Both the position numbers and the translations under genes were made by a program. Shown piece by piece: positions 8,882 through 16,745 of a DNA stretch of 64,000 bases (positions are counted from its first letter, which is position 1; each line of letters starts with the position of its first letter). The stretch covers positions 744,001-808,000 of the forward strand of contig OY969712.1 in NCBI GenBank assembly GCA_963702105.1. The letters are read 5' to 3'. Under the pieces are notes generated by a model, which saw only the letters and a list, made by a program, of their open reading frames with translations, had not been told where the DNA came from and did not search any database. Source of the stretch: ZC4RG20 sp963702105 (GTDB taxonomy: Bacteria; Pseudomonadota; Gammaproteobacteria; Steroidobacterales; Rariloculaceae).

Positions 8882-9322
8882 ATGGCACAGGTTCTTCAAT
8901 CCTCGACGGCCGCCGCGAGGCGTCCGCTTTGGGCTGCCGCCGTGGCCGCCGCAATTCTCGCGCTCGCGCACACCGGCGGCGTTTCGGCACAGGAAGGGTT
9001 CCCGCTCAAGGGCACCTGGCTCGGGACCTGGAAGGGGAACCAAGTCAGCGGCGACAATGTCTTCCTGACCATGAGCTGGGACGGCAAGAAGGTTTCCGGC
9101 ATGATCAATCCGGGCACCGACAACATTCCTATCGCCGAGGCTTCTCTGGATCCCGACGGGTGGAAGGTTCACATCGAGGCGGATGCCAAGGATAAGGGCG
9201 GCAAGCCGATTCATTACGTGATCGACGGCCACATCGAGCACCTCGAGCTTCCGAACCGCAGCATCGTCGGGACCTGGAAAAGCCAGGAGGGCGGCGGCGA
9301 GTTCGAAGTCAGCCGGCAGTGA
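8882..9322 (+). CDS. small exported beta-rich protein (lipocalin-like?)
   Basis: 146 aa from ATG 8882. The signal peptide runs to about GGVSAQ. The mature 105-residue domain has alternating beta patterns (KGTWLGTWKGN, LTMSWDGKKVSGMINPG, WKVHIEAD, HYVIDGHIEHLELPNRSIVGTWKS) reminiscent of a small lipocalin-like barrel. No catalytic motif. Its stop overlaps the GTG start of the next gene (GTGA), so it is translationally coupled to the fused DUF6152-WEGDTLVVD gene and belongs to the same pathway. Function unknown. Confidence 0.75.
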   Translation: MAQVLQSSTAAARRPLWAAAVAAAILALAHTGGVSAQEGFPLKGTWLGTWKGNQVSGDNVFLTMSWDGKKVSGMINPGTDNIPIAEASLDPDGWKVHIEADAKDKGGKPIHYVIDGHIEHLELPNRSIVGTWKSQEGGGEFEVSRQ

Positions 9323-10473
9323 CGGCCATGAAGCATGAACTCACAACGCCGCGCCGAGCGCGCAGGCGCTTCGCTTTGGTGACGGCCGCGCTGGCCGCGG
9401 GGCTCGTCGCCCGCGCCGGCCTCGCGCACCACGCCATTCAGGCGAAGTTCGATCCCGCCAAGCCGATGACGATGACGGGCGTCGTGACGCTCGTGGACTG
9501 GCGCAACCCGCATGTGCACGTGTTCTTCAACGTGCCCGAGGGCGACGGGAGCCTCGAGAACTGGGCCGTCGAGCTCGAGAGCGCGATCGCACTGCAGAAG
9601 AGCGGCTGGCGCGTAGACTCCGTTCGGCCCGGCGACAAGCTCGAGGTGCACGGGATCGTGGCGCGCAACGGTACGCGGCAGATCTGGGGCGAATCCGTGA
9701 TCCTGGCGGGGACGGGCCGCAAGGTCCTGTTCTCGACGGATTCGGCGCCGACGGCTCCGGAGCAGGCGCGGCCGACGCCGCGCTGGCCCGACGGCACGCC
9801 GATCCTCGGCGCGACGGACGGCGTTGGGGGCTACTGGGGCTATCCGACGACGACCGTGCTGGAGCAGGAAGGCGCGCACGTATCCATGGGCCCCTATGGG
9901 CTGCTCGAGGACATTGCGGACGCGCCCAAGGTCGCGCCGTTCCAGCCCTGGGCGCTCGGGCTGTACATCGCCCGGCAGCGGCGCTACCTGCAGGACGACC
10001 CGATGTTCCGCAACTGCGAACCGCCAGGGGGCGTGCGCCAGTTCGAGTCGCCGCTCGGTGTGCAGTTCGTGGAGGATCGGGCCCGCCAGCGGATCTTCGT
10101 GCTCATGGGCAGCGGCAACCACAACTACCGCATCCTGTATCTCGACGGGCGCAAGCCGGTCGGGCAGGTCGGGGGCGACGACGACAACCCGCTGTTCTAC
10201 GGGCGTTCCGTCGGCAAGTGGGAAGGCGATACGCTGGTCATCGATACCTCGGGGTTCAACGAGGAGTTCTGGTTCGCGAACGGTGGCCTGCCGACGACGA
10301 ACATGCTGCACCTGACGGAGCGCTTCTCGCGGCCGAATTTCGATACGCTGCACTACGAGGTCACCGTGGACGACCCGGGCGCCTACACGAAGCCCTGGAC
10401 GAGCAGCTGGGACCTGCATTGGGTGGGCGGTGAGGAACTGCCGATCTATTTCTGTCAGGACAACCGGCCGTAG
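9319..10473 (+). CDS. fused DUF6152 + GHSVGxWEGDTLVVD exported protein
   Basis: 384 aa. Start is the GTG at 9319, overlapping the previous stop, or the ATG at 9328. After an Arg-rich signal peptide ending GLA, the mature N-terminus is His-His-Ala and residues about 36-130 are a complete DUF6152 domain (VTLVDWRNPHVHVFF, VRPGDKLEVHGIVARNG). From about residue 155 the protein continues as a full WEGDTLVVD-family domain: PDGTPILG, FQPWALGL, GRSVGKWEGDTLVID near 293-312, GFNEEFW, LTERFSR, DPGAYTKPW, ending YFCQDN. The two domains are separate neighbouring genes elsewhere in this window, so the fusion argues that they act together in the periplasm. Confidence 0.8.
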   Translation: MTAMKHELTTPRRARRRFALVTAALAAGLVARAGLAHHAIQAKFDPAKPMTMTGVVTLVDWRNPHVHVFFNVPEGDGSLENWAVELESAIALQKSGWRVDSVRPGDKLEVHGIVARNGTRQIWGESVILAGTGRKVLFSTDSAPTAPEQARPTPRWPDGTPILGATDGVGGYWGYPTTTVLEQEGAHVSMGPYGLLEDIADAPKVAPFQPWALGLYIARQRRYLQDDPMFRNCEPPGGVRQFESPLGVQFVEDRARQRIFVLMGSGNHNYRILYLDGRKPVGQVGGDDDNPLFYGRSVGKWEGDTLVIDTSGFNEEFWFANGGLPTTNMLHLTERFSRPNFDTLHYEVTVDDPGAYTKPWTSSWDLHWVGGEELPIYFCQDNRP

Positions 10474-10583
10474 AGCGACGGCCACGCGGGCGGCGTCGCG
10501 GCCGAGGCCGGCGCGTTCTGCGAGAGAGGCCGGCGCCTTCTACGAGAACTGAGCGGATTGGAAATTTGCGGATGGAGAGCAAC

Positions 10584-11030
10584 ATGAAATTACGCAGTTT
10601 GACGGGTTGTTTGATCGGGGCCGCGGCGGCGCTGCTCGTCGCCGGCCAGACGTTTGCCCATCATTCGTTTTCTGCCGAGTTCGACGCGAACCAGAAGGTC
10701 AAGCTCACGGGCATCGTGACGAAAGTGCAGTGGACCAATCCTCACGTTTGGTTCTACATCAACGTCAAGGACCCGAAGACGGGCGAGGTCACGAACTGGG
10801 GCGCGGAGATGGGGCCGCCGCATCTTCTGCAGCGCAAGGGCTGGCGGCGCGAAAGCCTCGCGCTCGGCACTGAGGTCACGGTAGACGGTTACCTCGCGCG
10901 CAACGGCAGCAAGCGCGTCAGCGCGCGCGCCGTGACGCTGACCGCGACGGGCGGGCGTCCGGGCCAGACGCTCGACGCCGCCTCGAGCAAGGGTAACGAC
11001 AACGGCACGCGGGATCTCGGCGTCAATTGA
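10584..11030 (+). CDS. DUF6152 family periplasmic protein
   Basis: 148 aa from ATG 10584, chosen because GGAG lies 6 bases upstream; in-frame codons at 10566 and 10572 extend ahead of the signal peptide. Signal cleavage after QTFA gives a His-His-Ser-Phe N-terminus. The conserved core is LTGIVTKVQWTNPHVWFY, WRRESLALGTEVTVDGYLARNG, SARAVTL. The NPH histidine is at mature residue 29, exactly as in the protein at 7072-7467. Followed 82 bases later by its WEGDTLVVD-type partner. Likely an operon from 8882 to 11913. Confidence 0.8.
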   Translation: MKLRSLTGCLIGAAAALLVAGQTFAHHSFSAEFDANQKVKLTGIVTKVQWTNPHVWFYINVKDPKTGEVTNWGAEMGPPHLLQRKGWRRESLALGTEVTVDGYLARNGSKRVSARAVTLTATGGRPGQTLDAASSKGNDNGTRDLGVN

Positions 11031-11112
11031 CGCATGAGGGCCGTTGCCGCGCGGCGCCGGCCGGCGCCGCGCGGCCGGCCCTCGATATCGATCATCGGGG
11101 AGAGAGTTGTTG

Positions 11113-11913
11113 ATGAAACGGGTAATGCTGGCCGCGGCGCTCGTCGTCCTTTCGGTCACGTTCGCGGACCCGTCGCTGGCCCAGCGGCGTCCCATCGATC
11201 CGAAGGCTCCGCCGCCGGGACCCGCGCCGCGCAATGCCGTCGGCCGCGTCCTGCTCGGCGGCGCGACGCCCAAGGTCAAAGGCGTTTGGACGCCGCTGTT
11301 CGGCATCACGCAGCCGATCAAGCCCGTGGACGAGCTGCCGTTCCAGCCCTGGGCGAAGGCCCTGTTCGTCGCGCGCCAGTCCGCGCAGCTCGAGCCGCAC
11401 ACGCGCTGTAAGCCTTCCGGCACCTCGCGCGAGTTCCTGACCCCTTACGGCGTCGAGTTCGTCGAGCTGCCCGGGATCAAGCGCATCTACATCTTCGACA
11501 TTGGCGGGCCTCATACCTTCCGCACCGTTTACATGGACGGCCGGTCCCACCCCAAGGACTGGGTCCCGACCTACTACGGCCACTCCGTCGGCTGGTGGGA
11601 AGGGGATACGCTCGTCGTAGACAGCGTCGGGTTCAACGAAGGGTTCTGGATGGACCGGCGCGGGCTGCCGACGACGGACCAGCTGCATACGGTTGAGCGC
11701 TTCACGCGGCAGAACGCGGACATCATGCGCTACGAGATTACGGTGGACGACCCGGGTGCCTACACGAAGCCGTGGACGACGTGGTTCAACCTGCATTGGG
11801 AGAACGGCACCGAGCTCTACGAGTACGTGTGCCAGGAAGCGAATTACGCGACGAACCTCATGGTCGGGGAGCACGCGAAGTCCGTTGATCGGACGAGCCC
11901 GATCGCGCCGTGA
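11113..11913 (+). CDS. exported protein of the GHSVGxWEGDTLVVD family
   Basis: 266 aa from ATG 11113, with GGGGAGAG upstream; earlier in-frame codons are not signal-like. Signal peptide ends SLAQ. The family blocks follow in order: LPFQPWAKALF, CKPSGTSREFLTPYGVEFV, GGPHTFRTVYMDGRSHP, GHSVGWWEGDTLVVD (about 156-170), VGFNEGFW, LHTVERFTR, DPGAYTKPWTTW, and a terminal CQEAN. This is the end of the 8882-11913 operon and is followed by a paired hairpin repeat. Confidence 0.75.
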   Translation: MKRVMLAAALVVLSVTFADPSLAQRRPIDPKAPPPGPAPRNAVGRVLLGGATPKVKGVWTPLFGITQPIKPVDELPFQPWAKALFVARQSAQLEPHTRCKPSGTSREFLTPYGVEFVELPGIKRIYIFDIGGPHTFRTVYMDGRSHPKDWVPTYYGHSVGWWEGDTLVVDSVGFNEGFWMDRRGLPTTDQLHTVERFTRQNADIMRYEITVDDPGAYTKPWTTWFNLHWENGTELYEYVCQEANYATNLMVGEHAKSVDRTSPIAP

Positions 11914-11920
11914 ATGACAC

Positions 11921-12014
11921 GGCGAAAAAGGGGTCAGAGCCCTTTTTCGCCCCGGCCGACGCCTGGTGCGGCGGCGACGCAATGGCGAAAAAGCGCTTTG
12001 ACCCCTTTTTCGCC
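11921..12014. repeat. paired inverted hairpin repeats (GGGGTCAGAG family), copy A
   Basis: Two 31-nt units in opposite orientation: 11921-11951 (core AAAAAGGGGTCAGAGCCC, ends GGCG/CGCC) and 11984-12014. Each can fold into an A/T-rich hairpin with a T tract on either strand. It lies exactly between convergent genes, so bidirectional termination is a plausible role. Other copies are at 32004-32100, 54880-54895 and 61312-61490. Confidence 0.85.
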
Positions 12015-12022
12015 TCTTTCGA

Positions 12023-13366
12023 TCAGCTCCGCCCGAGATAGGCGCCGGCCGCCTCGAGCCGGCGCTGCAGTTCCCGCACGTCCACCTTGCGCGGCGTCAC
12101 GCCGGCGCCGAGCGCGAGGTCGGCGGCCGTACCGGCGGCCTGGCCCATGATGAAGCACGGGCCGCTGACGCGCGCCGACGATTGCCCTTCGTGCGACATC
12201 GACGCGCAGCGCCCGGCGACGAACAGGTTTTCGACCTTCCGCGGCAGCACGATTCGATAGGGAATCTGATTGAACCCGCGCGAGCCTGGCTCGGTGAACA
12301 CGAACTTCACGTCGCCCTTGATGTGGGCCTCGACGGGCCAGCCGTTGACGCCGATCGTGTCCTCGAAATCGCGGCATTCGAGGATGTCGTGCTCCGTGAG
12401 CACGTAGTCGCCGAGGACGCGGCGCGTCTCGCGGATGCCGATCTGCGGCGCGATCTCGACGATGTAGGCGTTCTCGAAACCCGGCGTCACTTCCCTGATG
12501 AACTGGAACACGTCCCAGCACTGGCGCCGCCCTTCGACCTCACCGTAGCTCAGCTGCTCGAAGTCGACGCCGTTCACGGCCGTGCCGTCCGGATTCTTGA
12601 TCTGCGTGAGATTTGCGCGCCACTCGATTGGGTTGCGCTGGGGCCGGACGATGGGCTTCTTGCGCGGAAAGCGCCGACCTTGCTTTTCCGCCTCCTCCAT
12701 GAGCGTGGGGATGGACTCCCACGCGCGGCCGGCCTTGGCCGGGTCCACGCCGTTGATTCGGAACATCGTCGAAGGGTAGAGCATGCTGCCCGCGCCGTCG
12801 CCGAGCTCATAGGGAGCGCCGGCCCAGGCCGCGAGGTCACCGTCGCCGGAGGCGTCCACGAAGATGCGGCCCCGGATCGCCCGGCGCCCCGACTTCGTTT
12901 CGACGAACACCGCGTCGATACGCTCGTCCGAGTCCATGACGGCGCCGACGCAGAACGCATGGTAGAGCACCTTCACCTTCGCTTCGGCCGTAAGCTCGTC
13001 GGCCGCGATCTTGAAGGCCGAAATATCGTAGGCCTGCGCCGTGATCTGGTCGCGCACGGTCAGGTGAGGGCGGTTCAGTCCGTTCATGGCCTCGAGGCGC
13101 GCGAGGATGTCGTCGGCGATGCCGTGCACGACCTGGCGGTGCTCGCCGTGAACCACGGCATGCAGACCGCAGAACGTGCTGAGGCCTGCGGCGGTCCCGG
13201 CGCCGCCCATGAAGCCGTACCGTTCGACGAGGATCGTCGAGCGGCCGCTGCGGCCGGCCGCGAGCGCGGCGGCGATGCCCGCGGGCCCGCCGCCGACGAC
13301 GACCACCTCGAATTCGCCGAGCAGGGGCGTGCGGCGGGCGGGTTCTGTCAGGAAGCCTTCTTGCAT
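12023..13366 (-). CDS. FAD-dependent oxidoreductase (FAD_oxidored family)
   Basis: 447 aa. The N-terminal Rossmann FAD site is EVVVVGGGPAGIAAALAAGR, followed by RYGFMGGAGTAAG. An internal FVDASGDGDLAAWAG and the C-terminal NLFVAGRCASMSHEGQSSARV are diagnostic of the FAD_oxidored (PF12831) group of uncharacterised flavoenzymes. No signal peptide, so it is cytoplasmic or peripheral. The substrate is not readable. It converges on the DUF6152/WEGDTLVVD operon, and its promoter side carries the 164-bp MITE-like element at 13378-13541. Confidence 0.85.
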   Translation of the reverse strand: MQEGFLTEPARRTPLLGEFEVVVVGGGPAGIAAALAAGRSGRSTILVERYGFMGGAGTAAGLSTFCGLHAVVHGEHRQVVHGIADDILARLEAMNGLNRPHLTVRDQITAQAYDISAFKIAADELTAEAKVKVLYHAFCVGAVMDSDERIDAVFVETKSGRRAIRGRIFVDASGDGDLAAWAGAPYELGDGAGSMLYPSTMFRINGVDPAKAGRAWESIPTLMEEAEKQGRRFPRKKPIVRPQRNPIEWRANLTQIKNPDGTAVNGVDFEQLSYGEVEGRRQCWDVFQFIREVTPGFENAYIVEIAPQIGIRETRRVLGDYVLTEHDILECRDFEDTIGVNGWPVEAHIKGDVKFVFTEPGSRGFNQIPYRIVLPRKVENLFVAGRCASMSHEGQSSARVSGPCFIMGQAAGTAADLALGAGVTPRKVDVRELQRRLEAAGAYLGRS

Positions 13367-13377
13367 GGTGTCGTCCT

Positions 13378-13541
13378 AGCAGCCTGTCGGACCTAGGCGT
13401 GATCTACTGCGGCGGCGGGAGAGCGGCGTCTTTCGACCATCGCTTTCGTCAAATAGTCACCGCTATTCTCCTCAAACGATCGCCGAAATCCACTCGCTCT
13501 CCCACCGCCTCGCTACGATCGCTAAAGTCCGACAGGCTGCT
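13378..13541. mobile_element. MITE-like element, 164 bp, 15-bp perfect terminal inverted repeats
   Basis: AGCAGCCTGTCGGAC at 13378-13392 is mirrored exactly by GTCCGACAGGCTGCT at 13527-13541. The interior is also partly self-complementary (GGCGGGAGAGCG near 13415 against CGCTCTCCCACCGC near 13495; TTTCG/CGAAA inside that). No coding capacity. It sits 11 bases upstream of the oxidoreductase ATG and 28 bases past the GST stop, so it occupies the oxidoreductase promoter region. No clear target duplication. Confidence 0.75.
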
Positions 13542-13568
13542 GCGTCGCCTCGTCCCGAGTCCTCGTCC

Positions 13569-14375
13569 TCAGGATAGCTCGAGAAGAGCGCGTATCTCGG
13601 GCCAAGACTTCTCGCCGTTCGCGCGCATCTCGGCTGCGAGATCGGCCGGCATCCAATCGACGAAGGCGGGGCCGAACGTGGGCCGCTGCCGCAGGCGCAC
13701 GAACCAGTCGGCCACGCGGGGCAGGCGTCCGTGCTGCCAGAGCCCGTGCATCGAAAGCGCCGCGAGGCGGTTCAGGTAGGGGGCCATGGCCACGTCGGCC
13801 ATCGAGAAGCGGTTCGCGACGAGCCAGTCGGAGGCCTCGAGGGCCCGCTCCATCTTGTGCAGATAACCGTCGTAGAGCGCGATGTTTTCGGCGGCGCCGG
13901 GGGCGGCGAGCCCGTGCTGGATCCACGCCCACTTCCGGGCCCGGGCGTCCCGGCCCTCGTGAGCGCCCTGCTTCAGGAACTCGTCGAAGCTGCCGACGCC
14001 GTTCCGCAGGATCGTGTGCCGGTGCGAGACGACATAGGTCAGGGCGGAGCAGGCAGGATGCAGCTCCTCGTCCACGGCCTTGGTCCAGAGCCGCACGTGT
14101 GCCCTATCGAGCGGCGCGCGAGGAAGCAGCGGCTTTTCCGGGAACGCGTCCTCGAGGTACTCGCATATGACGGTGGACTCCGCGAGAACGGCGCCGTCGT
14201 GGACGAGCACGGGCACGACGGCCTTGGGATTCACCGCGAGAAACTCGGGGCGGAACTGCTCGCCCTTGAGGATGTCCACGTAGCGGCTCGCCCACCGGAG
14301 ACCCTTCTCGGCCAGAGCGAAACGCACCTTGGCGGCGCAGGCCGAAGACCCGTGATGGTAAAGCTCGAGTGCCAT
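13569..14375 (-). CDS. glutathione S-transferase family protein
   Basis: 268 aa, somewhat longer than the usual 200-230. The N-terminal thioredoxin-like domain has LYHHGSSACAAKVRFALAEKG (Ser/Cys in the activation position), then VPVLVHDGAVLAESTVICEYLE with the cis-Pro and the E-S glutathione-binding pair. The C-terminal helical domain carries SMADVAMAPYLNRL. Cytosolic, glutathione-conjugating or isomerising enzyme; substrate unknown. Same strand as the oxidoreductase downstream and the TonB receptor upstream, 73 bases from the latter's stop. Confidence 0.88.
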   Translation of the reverse strand: MALELYHHGSSACAAKVRFALAEKGLRWASRYVDILKGEQFRPEFLAVNPKAVVPVLVHDGAVLAESTVICEYLEDAFPEKPLLPRAPLDRAHVRLWTKAVDEELHPACSALTYVVSHRHTILRNGVGSFDEFLKQGAHEGRDARARKWAWIQHGLAAPGAAENIALYDGYLHKMERALEASDWLVANRFSMADVAMAPYLNRLAALSMHGLWQHGRLPRVADWFVRLRQRPTFGPAFVDWMPADLAAEMRANGEKSWPEIRALLELS

Positions 14376-14448
14376 CGTCTCCTCGTCACGGCGCCGGCGC
14401 GCCGCCCGCTGCAGCCGGCGTCGGCGCCCGCGCCGAGCGTCGGGACTT

Positions 14449-16635
14449 CTAGAACTTCAACGCGTAGTCTACGCCCCAACGGCGCGGCTTCGCCTTGAAC
14501 ACGAAGCCGCCGGGCGAGAACTCGGCGTTGTAGCGCACGTCGTTGAGGTTGCGCGCCCAGGCCGTGACGGACCACTTGTCGTGGTCGACACCGAGGCGCA
14601 GGTCGAGCAGGTTGACGGGCTTGCGGACCGTCGAATTTTGCGGGTCCCAATAGGTGTCGCCGAGGCGCCTGTAGTCTGCGCGCACGAACAGCTCGAGGCC
14701 GTTGGCCGTAATCGGATGGCGGTACTCGACCCCTGCGTTCGTCGTGTTCTTAGAGACGAGCGGAGCCTGATTGCCGATGACGGTCGGGTCTTCTGCCGCC
14801 TTGATGTCGCTGTCCGTCGCGCCGTAGCCGAAGTTGAGATTCAGGCTATCCGTTATTTCCGCTTTGAGGCCGAGCTCGTAGCCTTTGTACTTGACCTTGT
14901 CGAGGTTTCCGAGGTTCTGAGTGGAGTTCGCTGCGAGGAATACGAAGAAGTACGAGCCCGTCGCGTCGGTGTCGAAGATGCTGAAATCGGTGCTGATGCG
15001 TCGGTTGAGAAACAGCGACTTGACGCCGAATTCGAGCGTCTTGGCGACCTCGGCGTCGAACAGGTCGTGGACGCCCAAGATTCCGTTCGCGAAGGCGACG
15101 GCCCCGACGCCTGTCTGGTTGAAACCCCCGCTGCGGAAGCCCTTGCTGTAGCCGCCGTAGAGCGTCACGGTGTCGGATGGCTGATAGCGCAGCGTGACCT
15201 TGGGCTGCAGCTCGTCGAAAGTATGGCTGCGCACCTGCCCCGTATAGCCCTGCGGAAAGCCCGGGACGTTGACGAACTGCAGGAAGGCGTCCGGCGTCTC
15301 CGTCGTCTGCTTGCGGTGGTCGTTGTCGTACCGCATGGCGAGCTCGAGCTGCAGTTTCTCGGTCAGGTCTATGTTCGTATCGGCGAAGGCGGCCCAGGCG
15401 AAGTTGTCCTGCGAGTCGGCCAGGAACGAGAACTGCGGGTTCAGGGGATTCGTGCTCGGCGTGTAGTAGACCGGGAAGACGCCGTTGCCCGTGTCGATCA
15501 TGTTGCCCGTCGATATGAATCGGTTCGTCTTGATCGCGTAGACGCCCGCGATCCAGTTGAACCTGCCGAGGTCCTTCGACGTGAAACGGACCTCCTGGCT
15601 TACGGTGTCGACCTTCAGATACTGGCTCTGATTCAGGTCGAAACCGAAGATGCTGTAGAAGAACGAGTCCTGGATCGGCAGGAAGTCGAACGCGTCGCCC
15701 GTCAGTATTTCCGTCGTCTTGTCGGCGGATGTCGTCGAGGTCAGCGTGCCGAGGTCGGTGTCGTAGTCGAGCTTGAAGGTCAGGCGCGAAATGTCGCGGT
15801 CGTTCTGTCCCGCGTTGTTGACGCGCACCGGTAGGCTCGTATCGTTGACGTTGTTCGTGATGTTGAAGTACAGCGCCTGCGTATTCAGACGCGAGACGAA
15901 GACCCGTGCATCGGTGTGCAGCTTGTCCGTCGCGTCCCAAAGCAATCTCGCGTGCGCGGAGACGTCCTTGTAAGGGTCGGCCTTCTCGTGCAGATAGGTG
16001 TTGTCGATATAGCCATCCGTGTCGAAGTACGACACCGCCGCGTGATATTTGAGCTTGTCGGAGCCCGCCAGTGGGCCGCTGCCGCTCAGCACGGCCCGGT
16101 AGCCCGGGCCGGAATCGCGGCTGAGCTGGAGCCGGCCCTCGAACTTGTCCGTCGGCTGCTTCGTCGTGATGACGATGGCGCCGCCGATGGCGTTGCGCCC
16201 GTAGACGGCGCCTTGTGCGCCCTTGAGCACCTCGATCTGCTGGATGTCGAACAGCTCCTGGTTGAACTCGGCGGGGTTCGTCTGGAGGACGCCGTCGACG
16301 ACGACGGCCACGGAAGGCTCGCTGTTGCGCGCCTGGGAAATCCCCCGGATCGTCACGAACGCGTTGCCTTCGTTCTGGGTCTCGGTCAGCGTGACGTTGG
16401 GCGTCAGGTTGATGAAGTCTCTTGGTCGCTCGATGCCGGCGGATTGGATCTGCTGTTGGTCGAACGCGGTGATCGTGACGGGCGCGTCGTGGTAGCTCTC
16501 CGATCGGCGCCGGGCCGTCACGACGATTTCCTCGAGCTGCGCGGCTGCGATGTCGCTGAGCAGCAGCGATGCGGCGGCGGCGCCGAGAACGATGGGAATT
16601 CGCGCGGAACGCAAAAAGCTCATCGAGGTAGGCAT
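14449..16635 (-). CDS. TonB-dependent outer-membrane receptor
   Basis: 728 aa from ATG 16635 with a GGGGGAGAG Shine-Dalgarno; the frame stays open to 17505 but that part is the antisense shadow of the methyltransferase. Signal peptide to about IAAAQ, followed at once by the TonB box region (LEEIVVTARRR). Plug: VTITAFDQQQIQ, VTIRGISQ, VEVLKGAQGAVYGRNAIGGAIVITTK. The barrel continues to a C-terminal aromatic residue (VDYALKF). This architecture matches the large receptor families used by proteobacteria for siderophores, polysaccharides, terpenoids or aromatics; it has no N-terminal signalling domain. Ligand unknown. Confidence 0.93.
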   Translation of the reverse strand: MPTSMSFLRSARIPIVLGAAAASLLLSDIAAAQLEEIVVTARRRSESYHDAPVTITAFDQQQIQSAGIERPRDFINLTPNVTLTETQNEGNAFVTIRGISQARNSEPSVAVVVDGVLQTNPAEFNQELFDIQQIEVLKGAQGAVYGRNAIGGAIVITTKQPTDKFEGRLQLSRDSGPGYRAVLSGSGPLAGSDKLKYHAAVSYFDTDGYIDNTYLHEKADPYKDVSAHARLLWDATDKLHTDARVFVSRLNTQALYFNITNNVNDTSLPVRVNNAGQNDRDISRLTFKLDYDTDLGTLTSTTSADKTTEILTGDAFDFLPIQDSFFYSIFGFDLNQSQYLKVDTVSQEVRFTSKDLGRFNWIAGVYAIKTNRFISTGNMIDTGNGVFPVYYTPSTNPLNPQFSFLADSQDNFAWAAFADTNIDLTEKLQLELAMRYDNDHRKQTTETPDAFLQFVNVPGFPQGYTGQVRSHTFDELQPKVTLRYQPSDTVTLYGGYSKGFRSGGFNQTGVGAVAFANGILGVHDLFDAEVAKTLEFGVKSLFLNRRISTDFSIFDTDATGSYFFVFLAANSTQNLGNLDKVKYKGYELGLKAEITDSLNLNFGYGATDSDIKAAEDPTVIGNQAPLVSKNTTNAGVEYRHPITANGLELFVRADYRRLGDTYWDPQNSTVRKPVNLLDLRLGVDHDKWSVTAWARNLNDVRYNAEFSPGGFVFKAKPRRWGVDYALKF

Positions 16636-16745
16636 GGTTCTCTCCCCCTGTCGGAAATCCACGGCGGCCCGTGCCGAGCTCCCCGCCCGTCGGGCCGCAA
16701 GAACAAGCCCGCCGCTCGCTGCCGAGGGGCGGAACGAAACATTCC

